Source: Euleptes europaea (Eukaryota > Chordata > Lepidosauria > Squamata > Sphaerodactylidae). From it: a stretch of 64,000 nucleotides of DNA. The notes under the pieces were generated by a model that was given only the letters and a program-made list of their open reading frames with translations, was not told the origin of the DNA and did no database searches. Below are positions 1 through 10,132 of this stretch, piece after piece. How positions within the stretch are numbered: position 1 is the first letter of the stretch; each line of letters starts with the position of its first letter. A program made the translations under genes and the position numbers. Location: positions 372,001 through 436,000 of the forward strand of contig NW_026612052.1 of NCBI RefSeq assembly GCF_029931775.1, in the 5' to 3' direction.

Positions 1-79
1 ACAAAAGATTCATAACTACCTCTGACAACCGTTTATCTTTTAAAGCTTTACATTTTATCAGGGAATCACTGGCTAGAAT

Positions 80-101
80 TCATTGTTTTCTATTTCCACA
101 G
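80..101 (+). promoter_or_regulatory. Splice acceptor of OR12D-like copy 1
   Basis: A pyrimidine-rich tract ending in CCACAG lies immediately before CAATGG. OR genes usually have untranslated 5' exons spliced just before the coding exon, so this is probably the 3' splice site. It decides the start codon at 104. Confidence 0.7.
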
Positions 102-103
102 CA

Positions 104-1045
104 ATGGTGAACCAGACTGAAGTGCATGAATTCATTCTCCAGGGTTTGACACACGACCGCAGAGAGCAATACACTCTCTTTCTGATGTTCCTGATGCTCT
201 ACTTGGCCAGTTTGTTGGGAAACGGAGCCATTCTGGCTGTAGCTATAGCTGAGCCTCGGCTCCACACTCCCATGTATTTCTTTCTAGGCAATCTTTCCTG
301 CCTGGACATGTGCTATTCCACTGTTACTGTGCCCAAAATGCTGAGTGGCTTCTTAACAGAACACCAAGCCATTTCTTTCATTGGATGTTTGACTCAGTTG
401 CATTTCTTTTACTTCCTGGGTGGCGGTGAGGGCATCTTGTTGGGGGTCATGGCATTCGATCGCTACGTGGCTATCTGCAACCCTCTGCGTTACACCGTCA
501 TCATGAATAAATGGACTTGCCTTCTGCTAGCTGGGGCCACCTGGGTTGCTGGCTTCTCTCATGCCCTGATGCACACTGTGATGACCTCTCAGTTATGGTT
601 CTGTGGCCCTAAACATGTCCAGCACTTCCTCTGTGACATCAAGCCCCTGCTGAAATTGGCCTGCAGTAGTACCGCCCTCAACCTCAGCCTCCTTAATATT
701 GGCTCTGGCTGCATTGCTCTGGGTGGCTTCTTCCTCACTCTTTTCTCCTACTTCTATATCATATCCTTCCTGTTCTTCAAAGTCCAGTCCTGGAAGAGCC
801 GTTGGAAAGCCTTCTCTACTTGTGCCTCCCATCTGACAGTTGTGGCTCTCTTGTATGTCCCAGTTCTGTCCAACTACGTGTTTGCATCTGTTGGGGAATC
901 TGCTAAAAGGGAGATGATCATCACTGTATTGTACAGTGCAGTCACTCCAGTTTTGAACCCTCTCATCTACACACTAAGAAATCAGGAGGTAAAATCTGCT
1001 CTGAAAAAAATGTTCAGCCAGAAATATTTGTTTGGAAGGATATGA
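104..1045 (+). CDS. OR12D2-like: Olfactory receptor, class II, OR12D-like (copy 1)
   Basis: Odorant-binding seven-helix GPCR of 313 residues, expected in the cilia of olfactory neurons and coupled to Golf. The sequence shows an N-glycosylation site (NQT) at residue 3, GN in helix 1, [12 protein letters not shown] near residue 54, [15 protein letters not shown] at the end of helix 3, the three loop-2 cysteines, [10 protein letters not shown] before helix 6 and NPLIYTLRN in helix 7. The phrases YSTVTVPKML, CDIKPLLKLAC and SYFYIISFLF match what I recall of mammalian OR12D2. An upstream in-frame TTG could lengthen the frame, but a splice acceptor (T/C tract then CAG, ending at 101) lies two bases before this ATG, so I place the start at 104. 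It is a close paralog of the genes at 5996 and 9209 and has no disabling change. The receptor class is certain; the subfamily is from memory. Confidence 0.96.
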   Translation: MVNQTEVHEFILQGLTHDRREQYTLFLMFLMLYLASLLGNGAILAVAIAEPRLHTPMYFFLGNLSCLDMCYSTVTVPKMLSGFLTEHQAISFIGCLTQLHFFYFLGGGEGILLGVMAFDRYVAICNPLRYTVIMNKWTCLLLAGATWVAGFSHALMHTVMTSQLWFCGPKHVQHFLCDIKPLLKLACSSTALNLSLLNIGSGCIALGGFFLTLFSYFYIISFLFFKVQSWKSRWKAFSTCASHLTVVALLYVPVLSNYVFASVGESAKREMIITVLYSAVTPVLNPLIYTLRNQEVKSALKKMFSQKYLFGRI

Positions 1046-1250
1046 ATCTATTCTGTCTGTGTGTGTTTCCTGTCCCCACATTTCTATTATGGACTTGACT
1101 GTCCAAGATACATTCAGTATGTAATATAGGCATACGTGATTGTCAGTGGCCCTACTTGAGTGACTTCAGGGTATGCAAACTGAATTATCACAGTGAACAG
1201 GATTAAGGCTACCCCAGTTGTTTTGTCCTTGATTTTCCCCCCAAGTAAAT

Positions 1251-1312
1251 GAGAGCCAGTGTGGTATAGTGATTAAGATGTCAGAGTAGGACCTGGAAAC
1301 CCAGGCTGGAGG
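1251..1312 (+). mobile_element. tRNA-derived SINE head, truncated
   Basis: Starts GAGAGCCAGTGTGGTATAG and GTGATTAAG, the A-box head shared by the longer SINE copies in this window. It diverges after about 60 bases and runs into GC-rich DNA. Confidence 0.65.
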
Positions 1313-1740
1313 TCTCTCCTGCCTCAGCATAAGCAGGAGGCATCTGAAGGCATCTTTGTTTTGTGGCAGGTAAGCGTCCTGCTTGGGGAAGGCATGTGTC
1401 TCCCTGGGAGGAGGATCCAGGGCTGGGCGAGCTTATCAGGCTTTCCAGATGGCTGCTTCCACTAGTCACCTTGTTTCCTCCCCCCAGCGACCCTCCCCAC
1501 CCACCCCAGAGCCTCGCCACTGATCAGCTGTTTGGCAGGGAGGCAGGGAGGCAGGGCTGCTCTTTTTCCAGCACCCCATTGGGCCACCCCAAACAAACCC
1601 AACCAGACATCATCATGTAGATGACGCTGATCGCAGCCCCCAGCCCTGCCTCCCTAAATCCCCCGTCCACCAGCTGAGAGTCAGAAGGCAACATGAACAG
1701 TAGGTGTTTTATTGCTCGCCATAAGGGGGCAGTTGGGAAC
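1313..1740. other. GC-rich unclassified stretch
   Basis: About 430 bases clearly richer in G+C than the AT-rich surroundings, with repeated GGCAGGGAGGCAGGG. Open frames here have no recognisable domain. It follows directly on a SINE head, so it may be the body of an unknown repeat. No gene is supported. Confidence 0.4.
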
Positions 1741-1945
1741 CCTACCCTCAACCCATTTCAATTTGAATATAGTCAGAGCCTTTACATCTTCTTGGCTGGA
1801 TGGTTGAGGAGGTGCGGTTCCACAATCCTAATCTTCCCAATCTGTGATATTATACAGTATGCTATGTTCCAGCAATGCCTTTTTAAATTATTTTTTACAC
1901 ATAAAAGCATCTCCACCCCCTTGTATGTGGGTGTAATGATACATT

Positions 1946-2176
1946 GTGTATGTGCATATGTGCCATTAAGTCACAGCTGACTTACAACAACCCCATATGG
2001 TTTTCAAGGCAAGAGATGTTATGAGGTGGTTTGCCATTGCCTGCTTCCCTGTGGGCTGAGCAAGTTCTGAGAGAGCTGTGACCGGCCCAAGGGGGCTTCA
2101 TGTGGAGGAGTGGGGAACTGAGCCCAGTTCTCCAGGTTAGAGTATGCTGCTCTTAACCACTACACCATGCTGCCTC
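1946..2176 (-). mobile_element. tRNA-derived SINE with BovB-type 3' tail (Sauria-SINE-like)
   Basis: Read on the minus strand, it has a tRNA-like head (GGTGTAGTGGTTAAGAGC) with a degraded second box, then a body, then the tail seen at the end of the BovB/RTE fragments (AAGTCAGCTGTGACTTAATG). Sauria SINEs are known to join a tRNA head to a Bov-B tail. The assignment is by pattern only. Confidence 0.6.
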
Positions 2177-2459
2177 TCACTGATACATTAGTGAGTATCA
2201 TATTTGCTATTGAAAGGAACACCTTGAATGATCTAACTTTTGGGACTGGAAAATCACATACTGTTGCCGCAAGCAGGAAAGACTGGAAAGTTCTGCAGCA
2301 AATAACTGCAGCTTTCTCGTGAGCTGACCAGCAGACGGCTGGCCTTTCTTTTTCCCCACTGGCAATGGCTTGTGCCTCCAATTCTCTGACAGAGGTGAAT
2401 GCAAAACCACCCCTGCCGTTGTTTGGGCCGAAACGTACTTCCCATAGGTTCCCCACTTA

Positions 2460-3880
2460 GTGGGGAAAGCCTGCACAGGTATATTTGTGTATGTGAGTGC
2501 TATCAAAGACCCAGAAGCTGGGAGGGGGGAACCTGGCAATTTTACATATATTTTATGAACATTTTATTATCAGACATTTTACAAGTCATCTCTCCAGACA
2601 CCTAATAATTGGTTTATGTTTTTTATACCCAAAGGGACTCCTTTTTTTTTTGGCTCCTAAGCTGTGTTACCCAAAAGACAAATCATCTTGAAATTACTTG
2701 TTTCCCCATGAATCATTAAGACAGCTCTTTTAGTGATACCCACTTTGTCTAATGAGATGTAGGATGTTTTAGAATACATAAATGTGTTCCATGGGTGCTC
2801 TTAACTTGTACGAAGAAGCAACAACACACTCTTCCACTATTCTAACAACAGGTGAAAATTGCTTTTTCTTTGCCTTTATCTGTGAATGTAATTTTACATA
2901 TTGGTCTACTATCTCGTACAGAAAAAAAAGAATACAGCTTATGCAGGTAGGATATGATTTTCATGCTCTTTTGTATGTGGGTCAATCACTGCCAGTCATG
3001 TGGCTCTTATGTTCAGTTCCATGTTTTCGCTTACCTGGACACATTACAAAAGGGAGGAGTTATTAGCTTAATTCAGAAACCAATTTCCTTTTCCTTTACT
3101 CCATTCTTTATGCTCGTGGACCAACAGGTCATGACCAAAACAAATTCAAAACATTCCATAATACATAAATACCCAAACATACAAAAATATAAAATTGAGG
3201 GGAAAGGGTGAGAAATCCAGCAAAATACTGCAGTTGTTAGGAGTCTTTCAGTACCACCCTAAGAAGTTCACTCAAAATTCTATTCAAGTCTGTTCCATTT
3301 GGCTTACTCCCAGGAAATTGTTATTAGGATTGCTCTGTAACAGTTCATAGCCGTGTTACACCCCCTCCACATTCATGGAAGTCAAGGGGCTTAGACAGGT
3401 GTAAATCAGATAAGAATGGCACCATACAATTTATCTCTGCAGGTTCTATTTTGTGCTAAAACCAACTATCCAACATCGGTGTGACATGGAGCAATTAGCA
3501 GGTGGTAATATTTGTCACCATCCTGTAAAGAGTTTCACTTGATAGTTCCTTTTTTATCAAATTGCTATCGACAGCTACAGGTGGTCCTGGTCAAGACAAA
3601 CCACTGACTGGTTTTGAAAGTGTTTTGTGAGAAGAAAATCAGCAATACCCTCAGTTTAGTCCACTGAAACCATGAGCATTATTAATGAAAAGAGAGCTAA
3701 TTGATGAATAGAACAGACTAACTGATATAATCCAAATGCAAACATTATAATTTCAGTATACTGTGTGGTTTGTGTATTTCAGTATTTGAATAGCATTAAT
3801 ATTTTCCTAGACAAAGTTTTAGTTTCAACACTAATTCAGGATTCAGAAACTAAATAGTTTGAAATAATCAACAGGAATTC
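2460..3880. other. Intergenic DNA with little recognisable content
   Basis: AT-rich. It contains a 49-base segment at 2701-2749 that recurs at 4377-4425, and a degraded dispersed repeat around 3240-3360 whose wording (cagtctgttcc, actcccaggaaa, ttaggattgctctgt) recurs at 35775-35865, 38826-38895 and 63310-63400. No supported gene. Confidence 0.5.
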
Positions 3881-3914
3881 TTTTTCTAGATAGGATATAT
3901 GAACTTATTCAGAT

Positions 3915-4360
3915 GGAATACTGGGGTTTGGACCGAGCCAGCTTTCCCACTCAATCTCATCCAATTCCCCTTCATACTACGGGTTAGATCCAGTCTAAGT
4001 TTTTCACTCATGCAAGGCGCTTCTTCTGCCAGTGGAACAGAATTTTCCTGCCTCCTGCTCTCTTGGTATAGTTTACCAATCACTTCAAAATCCTGTTCCT
4101 GCAGGAAAGGGGTCCCTCAGGCACAGCATGAGAGGCAATTTGGACATCTTATGCAGCAAAAGGGGGAATTGGTGGAAATTATCCCATCCCTTCTATTAGA
4201 AGGAAATTTAGTCTGGGTCCACACCTAAATCTCCTATTCCATAGCTTTTGACCACCTGGATCAAATGATTCCCGGCATAGCATTTTTGGCAGTCAAAGAG
4301 GAAACCTCTTTATTTTTTCTCCAGCAGAAAAGATGGTTGGATCCAACCTCATAGTTCCAA
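3915..4360 (-). repeat. Unclassified dispersed repeat (two pieces)
   Basis: On the minus strand it contains the phrases 'gaattgg...aagattgagtgg' and 'aaaagctggttggatcc'. Related text occurs at 19960-20155 and 44860-44932 (same orientation) and at 30870-30985, 33290-33330 and 45230-45360 (opposite). No coding potential and no recognised superfamily. Confidence 0.5.
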
Positions 4361-4429
4361 ATCCTGACAATCACCTTTTCCCCATGAATCATTAAGACAG
4401 CTCTTTTAGTGATACCCACCTTGTCCTCT

Positions 4430-5920
4430 TTCTGAAAACAGAAGATCAGGGACAATATATACTGGAGGCTGTAGCAAACTTGGGCTCAGTTTAATGCATA
4501 TTCTGAAATTATGTACATGCTTTGAAAGCTAGTCATGGGGAAAGTCCAGGGCTTATTTGAAACGAATTGTCCCTTATAGAAGTGAACAACTAAAGTCCCA
4601 AGTAGCAGCATTAACCATCTAGCTGTCTAATTAAGATTGTAGGTTGAATAAAATAGTTCCAATGAAAACAATGTGTTGGGGAGGATGTGATGGAGTGCCA
4701 AGTGTTTGAGAGGGAACAGGTCAGTCTGTTTTTCTCTCCAAACTTTACACTGAGTTTTTCATGCTAGCAGTGAAGAAGCTGGAGATGGAGGCAACAAAAA
4801 AGGAAGAAATAACCAAGAGAATGATGAGAAAGGGAAAGAGGAGGTTGTTGACCATGAAATAAAGAGGGCTTTTTCAAAACATGACAATTAGGAATGTGAT
4901 GGGATAAAATAAAGGCTGGGAATTTGGTATGTGGCAGATGTCAGAAGTACTGAGAAGAGGTTGGCAGACAGTTATGAAGGGGCTGAGAAGGTGGCAAAGG
5001 AAAGAACTAAACATTGGGAAGAGGGAGATCAATTCATATATTGATTAGTGCTTCTTTTCGTGCTGGCAATATCTTCTGCACTATTCCCACTACTACCAGT
5101 TTAACTGCCCAAATTCTTTTAGCTGTTTGTTAAAGTTGTTGGCCTACTTCCTCCTTCAGGATTCTAAAGCAAGGAGTAGGAAGGAGCAGCACATACATTC
5201 CATTGTGGGATGGTAGCATGTGGACCAACTCTAACAACATTTTCACACTGAGTCTTCTTTGGGTGACGGAATCCCTTGAATTATCAGAAAGCAACAGTCC
5301 AATCCAGATGTTCATCTTGAGTATGATCATGGATTTTCACCAATACTGTAACACTGGAACATGAAATTAAAACTTTCCCAATGCCTCTGAACACTTCCTT
5401 GAAAAGCTTAGCATCATTTTGATTTGATTTTGCCTACTCAATCTATTTCCAGGAACCTGCTACGGTGTTTGGTTTTATTGTGAAATTTAGTTATTCCTCA
5501 TGGAAATCTGACATGACATCCATGAGCTAGTTCCTGCAACAGATTTGTGTGACTATCCAAGTCTGCATTACGCAAGAGACGTGTGACCTGGAAATTATGC
5601 CTCTTTGCATTATTAGCCATGTTCCTGTTATGAACACTTGTGCATGAGATTTACTTGTCATGTGGTTTTCAAGGAGTAATTAAACTGTGTATATACAAGC
5701 TGGCTTGTAATTGGGAGGTCACGACTGTGGGATACTAGGGCATAAGAGGGCATTGCAGGATAAGGGGGCATGAAAGCCATCCCTCCAAGTGAGCATGATT
5801 AGCAGCAGGTAGTCCATTTGTTCATGGTGACAACATAACTCACATATTTTTACTCTTATAGCCATAACAGGACCTAAAATTCTCAATGGAGTTAGCCTTA
5901 AGGTTTCACAGTTATCCTCA
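4430..5920. other. Intergenic DNA, nothing recognised
   Basis: Purine-rich patches around 4770-5000, otherwise unremarkable AT-rich sequence upstream of OR12D-like copy 2. It must hold that gene's untranslated exon(s) and promoter if they lie within a few kilobases, but I cannot locate them by eye. Confidence 0.4.
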
Positions 5921-5969
5921 AAATTGCTTTCAACTTTTAGTACTAGTGTGGAACCAATGACCAAGCTTT

Positions 5970-5993
5970 CTTGCTTGTTTTCTGTTTGCACAG
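5970..5993 (+). promoter_or_regulatory. Splice acceptor of OR12D-like copy 2
   Basis: A T-rich tract ending TTTGCACAG lies two bases before ATG at 5996. It excludes the longer in-frame extension that starts upstream at a TTG. Confidence 0.75.
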
Positions 5994-5995
5994 CC

Positions 5996-6937
5996 ATGGA
6001 GAACCAGACAGAAGTGCAGGACTTCATTCTTCTGGGTCTGACAAATGACCACCAAATGCAGCACATTCTCTTCCCGTTTTTCCTGCTGCTGTACATAGCC
6101 AGCTTGCTAGGAAATAGAGCCATTGTGGCCGTAGCACAGGCTGAGCCCCGTCTCCACACTCCCATGTATTTTTTTCTTAGCAATCTCTCCTGGCTGGACA
6201 TTTTCTACTCTACAGTCACTGTGCCCAAAATGCTGAATGGCTTCCTCGTTGATCCCCAGGTGATTTCTTTTCTTGGATGCCTGACTCAGCTGCACTTCTT
6301 TTACTTCCTAGGCAGTACCGAGGGCATCCTTCTGGATGTCATGGCCTTTGATCGCTACGTAGCTATATGCAACCCACTGCGTTATACCGTCATTATGAAC
6401 AAATGGGTTTGCCTCCTGCTAGCTGGGATAACCTGGGCTATTGGGTTTGTTCATGGCTTGATGCACACAGTAGTGACCTCCCGGCTATGGTTCTGTGGCC
6501 CTAACCACGTCCAGCACTTCTTCTGTGATGTCAAGCCCCTGCTGAAACTGGCCTGCAGTAGCACCACCCTTAACCTGATCCTTATCAATATTGTCACTGG
6601 TTCCATTGCTTTGGGCTCTTTCTTGGTCACACTTCTGTCCTACTTCTACATCATATCCTTCATTGTGTCCAAAATTCAGTCCTGGGCAAGCCGTTGGAAA
6701 TCCTTCTCCACTTGTGCCTCCCACCTGACAGTGGTGGTGCTCATGTATGTTTCTGTTCTTTCCAACTATATGCTTGCCTCTGCTGGCGAGTCTGCTGAAA
6801 GAGAGATTATTACCACATTAATGTACAGTGCCGTCACTCCAGTCCTGAATCCTCTCATCTTCACTCTGAGAAATCAAGATGTAAAATCAGCTCTGAAGAA
6901 ACTGATGGACAGGAAACTCTGGTCAAGAAGGATATGA
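5996..6937 (+). CDS. OR12D2-like: Olfactory receptor, class II, OR12D-like (copy 2)
   Basis: 313-residue odorant GPCR. It shows NQT at residue 3, [12 protein letters not shown] after helix 1, [15 protein letters not shown] at helix 3, three loop-2 cysteines (WFCGPN, FFCDVK, LACSS), [10 protein letters not shown] before helix 6 and NPLIFTLRNQDV at helix 7. It is the closest relative of the gene at 104, sharing long blocks in helices 2-5, which fits local tandem duplication. Two details are unusual: helix 1 reads GNRAIVAVAQ where its sister has GNGAILAVAI, placing an arginine and a glutamine in the membrane segment, and helix 7 has NPLIF rather than NPLIY, so the tyrosine of NPxxY is lost. The frame is open throughout and two AATAAA signals follow the stop. 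Probably functional, with some doubt from those changes. Confidence 0.96.
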   Translation: MENQTEVQDFILLGLTNDHQMQHILFPFFLLLYIASLLGNRAIVAVAQAEPRLHTPMYFFLSNLSWLDIFYSTVTVPKMLNGFLVDPQVISFLGCLTQLHFFYFLGSTEGILLDVMAFDRYVAICNPLRYTVIMNKWVCLLLAGITWAIGFVHGLMHTVVTSRLWFCGPNHVQHFFCDVKPLLKLACSSTTLNLILINIVTGSIALGSFLVTLLSYFYIISFIVSKIQSWASRWKSFSTCASHLTVVVLMYVSVLSNYMLASAGESAEREIITTLMYSAVTPVLNPLIFTLRNQDVKSALKKLMDRKLWSRRI

Positions 6938-7001
6938 TTTATTTTCTCTTTTCCTTACTCTCTCTCCATCTGTTCTCCATCGTCCTATCATATTCTTGCA
7001 C

Positions 7002-7025
7002 AATAAAAGATTCTTGTACAATAAA
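7002..7025 (+). promoter_or_regulatory. Two poly(A) signals after OR12D-like copy 2
   Basis: AATAAA occurs at 7002-7007 and 7020-7025, about 65-90 bases after the stop codon, a plausible spacing for a short OR 3' UTR. Confidence 0.6.
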
Positions 7026-7546
7026 TGGTTGGCAAAACTGGGGGGATGGGCATTAACCTTCCATCCTGGAAAGAAACCTATGTACTTTGTCCTAACCCAC
7101 TTATCAACCAACCCTTCCGGTGTAACTCCCTGAGTATGAAGGGATTTAGAAGCCATGTATGCCCCCAGTTGTTCACCATGATTGTGGATATGTAGTAAAT
7201 GTTCTCAACACCGAAGCAGCAAATGTCAGAAAAGAGGATGCTGACTAAGTCCTTAAAAGTTCCTATAGATACTGGAATTTTGGTACATATGTGGATTTGA
7301 ATCCACCATTTCTTTCCACTTTTTTTCCACTTTAGAAGCAGGACAATGATGAGATTCCATGATGGGTCTGCTTTGATCAAGGACATGCAGACTTCCAAGG
7401 AACCCAGGCTAATAAGAACAGAAAGTACCCAGTTTTCCATGGATCTCCTACTGTCTTGTTTGTACCTCTGACAAAAGTCTCCTATTCCAGTACAGTGAAA
7501 GTAATGAGATTAAACATGGTCCTATTCTTTCATTAGCTCTCTTGTG

Positions 7547-7592
7547 GAAGTGATAACTTCACTCAGAGAGGAAGTGATAACTTCACTCAGAG
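7547..7592. repeat. 23-base tandem duplication
   Basis: The unit GGAAGTGATAACTTCACTCA plus GAG/A is present twice in a row with no clear mismatch. A recent small duplication; no function suggested. Confidence 0.8.
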
Positions 7593-7780
7593 ACCCGGAG
7601 AGGAAAAGCTGGTCCCAGCTCCAAGGTGCAGAAAGGAGGAAATCTGTATGAGCTAAAATGGAAGCAGGTTGGCAACAGACCAATCTATCTTTTGCATGCT
7701 AAATTCAACCAATAATGTTAAGCCCCATGAGACCATGAACTGCAACAGACTTTAAACTCTGTAATGTTCATTGTTTAGTG

Positions 7781-7978
7781 CAGGGGTGTGGAACTCCATT
7801 GTTATGAGGGCCAGATATGACGTAAATGTCACTTGGTCTGGCCAGGCCATATCTCGCCTGTCCAGATCAAGAGTAGGGTGGTGGCGGCTGCCTCGACCAG
7901 CTCATGGTCCACATAAGGGGCCTCAAGGGGTCTCAAGGGGCCGGATCTGGCCTGTGGGCCTTATGTTTGACACCCCTA
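7781..7978. mobile_element. hAT-type non-autonomous element (CAGGGGTGT family)
   Basis: The ends are CAGGGGTGTGGAACTC and GTTTGACACCCCTA, inverted repeats of hAT type. They are flanked by GTTTAGTG (7773-7780) and TTTTAGTG (7979-7986), an 8-base target duplication with one mismatch. 198 bases, no transposase. Confidence 0.8.
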
Positions 7979-8049
7979 TTTTAGTGGTTACAACAGCAAA
8001 AGTTTACCATGCTGTTCTAATATATTTTTCTTGTGATGTACAATCTTGG

Positions 8050-9180
8050 TCATTAAAATAAATTTCATCCATATGCAAGCTGTGGATTTTCATTTTATCT
8101 CCACATGGACGATACCCCCAATGACAATCAGCAGCATTTCATTAAAAGGGCAAATGTAGCAGAGATTTCTGGTCTGCCATGTAATCCCGGATTCACTCCA
8201 CAATTAAAGCTTGCAGAAAGTTTCCTTTTGTACCATTTGCAGTGTTTTTGTTCAATTGGCATGTTGGGCAAGTGGCGTTATCAAGGTATGAACTGGGATC
8301 TAAATATTGTGGGGTATTTTAACTTGTTGGTAAAATATCTGAAAAACTTTGAGTGGCTGGTATTTCCCCCCCTCCCTTTTTCTTCCTAATAGAAACAAAA
8401 TGGTAAAAATGTAGATTGTGGATGGATTCCACTTAACATTTACTGTTCCTGTGTGCTTCACTGTAATCTGAATTCTCTGGGATGTCGGAGATGCCTGATA
8501 ATACATCATTGCTGTGTCTTAGACTAGAAAATCTTTGGAGATATGACAAAATCCATTTGTGTGCCTTATGCCTGTTGATTAGCTTTTCTAGCAATCTGTG
8601 GAAACTTTGAAATATAGACTTATATCTCATGAAATGGTTACTGACCTATGGATTTCCCTGCATTTCTTTCTTCTCCTGAACACACTTTGACCCCCCCCCC
8701 CCACAAATAATTTCTGGGTTGTGGGCATTACGGGGCAGGGTCAGGGGGCTGCAGTGAAGACTTGCAGAGGATAAATTCACCCTTTCCTTCTCTTCCCTCA
8801 GCAGAGGTAACAATGGAGGAACAATGGAGGAAGGGAATTTGCACTAGAGGAAGTTTCCACAGGTAGTGGAATAGAACATTTGGTTCCGAAACAGAGATTG
8901 AACAATCCACTATGTTCCTTCAGTGGATCTGTGGTGATGGAAGAAGAGGCCTAAGGATGGTTTTTCACCATTTTATCTCTTGCTCAGCTCCCAGCCTACA
9001 TGGATGTTCATCCACACAGGTCTTGTGATCTAAGGAATCATACAAGGAGTGGCTCAACTGGATTTGCCTTTATGGCCTTTGGAATCTATCTGTTTCCCAA
9101 AGGTCATGTTATGTAAAGTTCCTCCTGCCTTGCATGGTTTTAGTCTCTTCTTTTCTGTCGTCTGATACAGAAGTATTCTG
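8050..9180. other. Intergenic DNA upstream of OR12D-like copy 3
   Basis: No recognised repeat or gene. It holds a C-run at 8692-8702. Any untranslated exon of the downstream OR gene is not obvious. Confidence 0.4.
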
Positions 9181-9185
9181 ATCAC

Positions 9186-9206
9186 CTGTCATTATTCCCC
9201 TGTCAG
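9186..9206 (+). promoter_or_regulatory. Splice acceptor of OR12D-like copy 3
   Basis: TTATTCCCCTGTCAG ends two bases before ATG at 9209, the same spacing as in the two other OR12D-like genes, so the 5' gene structure was duplicated together with the coding exon. Confidence 0.75.
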
Positions 9207-9208
9207 CA

Positions 9209-10132
9209 ATGAACCAAACAAAGGTGAGTGAATTCATCTTGACAGATCTAACTGATCTCTGGGAGCTTCAGAAAACACTCTTCACTCTCTTTCTGCTATT
9301 GTATTTCACCATTCTGCTGGGGAATGGTGCCATTGTGGCTGTAGCAATAACTGAACCACAGCTACACACGCCTATGTATTTTTTCCTTGGGAATCTTTCC
9401 TGCCTGGACATCTTCCTTTCCACAATAACTGTTCCAAAGATACTAGCTGGCTTTCTATTGGAGCTACAAACCATTTCCTTTAGTGGTTGCATGGCTCAGC
9501 TCCACTTTTTCCACTTCCTGGGCAGCAGTGAGGGCGTCTTTGGTGTCATGGCCTATGACCGCTATGTTACCATATGCAACCCATTGCGTTATACCATCAT
9601 TATGAGAAAGCAGGTCTGTCTGATTTTGGCAGCAGCTAAGAGGACCATTGGTTTTTTCCATGCCCTGATGCACACAGTGATGACTGCTCGCCTTCCCTTT
9701 TGTGGACCAAACCACATTGAGCACTACTTCTGTGAAATCAAACCACTGCTGAAACTGGCCTGTGGCAGCACTCATCTCAACCTCATGCTTCTCAATACTG
9801 TCACTAGTTGCATTGCCACGGTCCCCTTTGTCATCATACTGCCCTCCTATCTCTACATTATCATTTTCAAAGTTCAGTCACAAAAGAGTAGGCAGAAAGC
9901 TTTCTCCACCTGTGGGTCCCACCTGATGGTGGCGGCTTTGCTGTATGTACCAGTGTTGTTCAACTACATGCTTCCATCGGTGGGCACTGTGGCTCAAAGG
10001 GAAATGATGGTAACTATCATATTCAGCGTGGTTACTCCTGTTTTGAACCCACGTATCTACATGCTGAGTAATCAGGAGGTGAAACAGGCCTTACAAAAGA
10101 TCCTGGGCAGAAAGGTCTGCATTGAAAGGTAG
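9209..10132 (+). CDS. OR12D2-like: Olfactory receptor, OR12D-like (copy 3), possibly decaying
   Basis: 307-residue odorant GPCR, third member of the local OR12D-like tandem group. It has NQT at residue 2, [27 protein letters not shown], three loop-2 cysteines, KAFSTCGSHL and NPRIY in helix 7. Several family features are altered compared with the copies at 104 and 5996. The helix 3 segment before MAYDRY is one residue shorter (GSSEGVFGVM against GSTEGILLDVM). The conserved helix 4 tryptophan is an arginine (AAAKRTIGF against AGATWVAGF; codon AGG where TGG is expected). LRNQEV has become LSNQEV. The frame is still fully open. These changes suggest relaxed constraint or an early pseudogene rather than a working receptor, but sequence alone cannot settle this. 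Confidence 0.93.
   Translation: MNQTKVSEFILTDLTDLWELQKTLFTLFLLLYFTILLGNGAIVAVAITEPQLHTPMYFFLGNLSCLDIFLSTITVPKILAGFLLELQTISFSGCMAQLHFFHFLGSSEGVFGVMAYDRYVTICNPLRYTIIMRKQVCLILAAAKRTIGFFHALMHTVMTARLPFCGPNHIEHYFCEIKPLLKLACGSTHLNLMLLNTVTSCIATVPFVIILPSYLYIIIFKVQSQKSRQKAFSTCGSHLMVAALLYVPVLFNYMLPSVGTVAQREMMVTIIFSVVTPVLNPRIYMLSNQEVKQALQKILGRKVCIER

Noticed and set aside
83-1045. Longer start for OR12D-like copy 1 at 83
   Set aside because: The first codon is TTG and a splice acceptor separates it from the real ATG at 104.
5719-6201. 160-codon minus-strand frame
   Set aside because: It is the antisense shadow of OR12D-like copy 2 and its flank.
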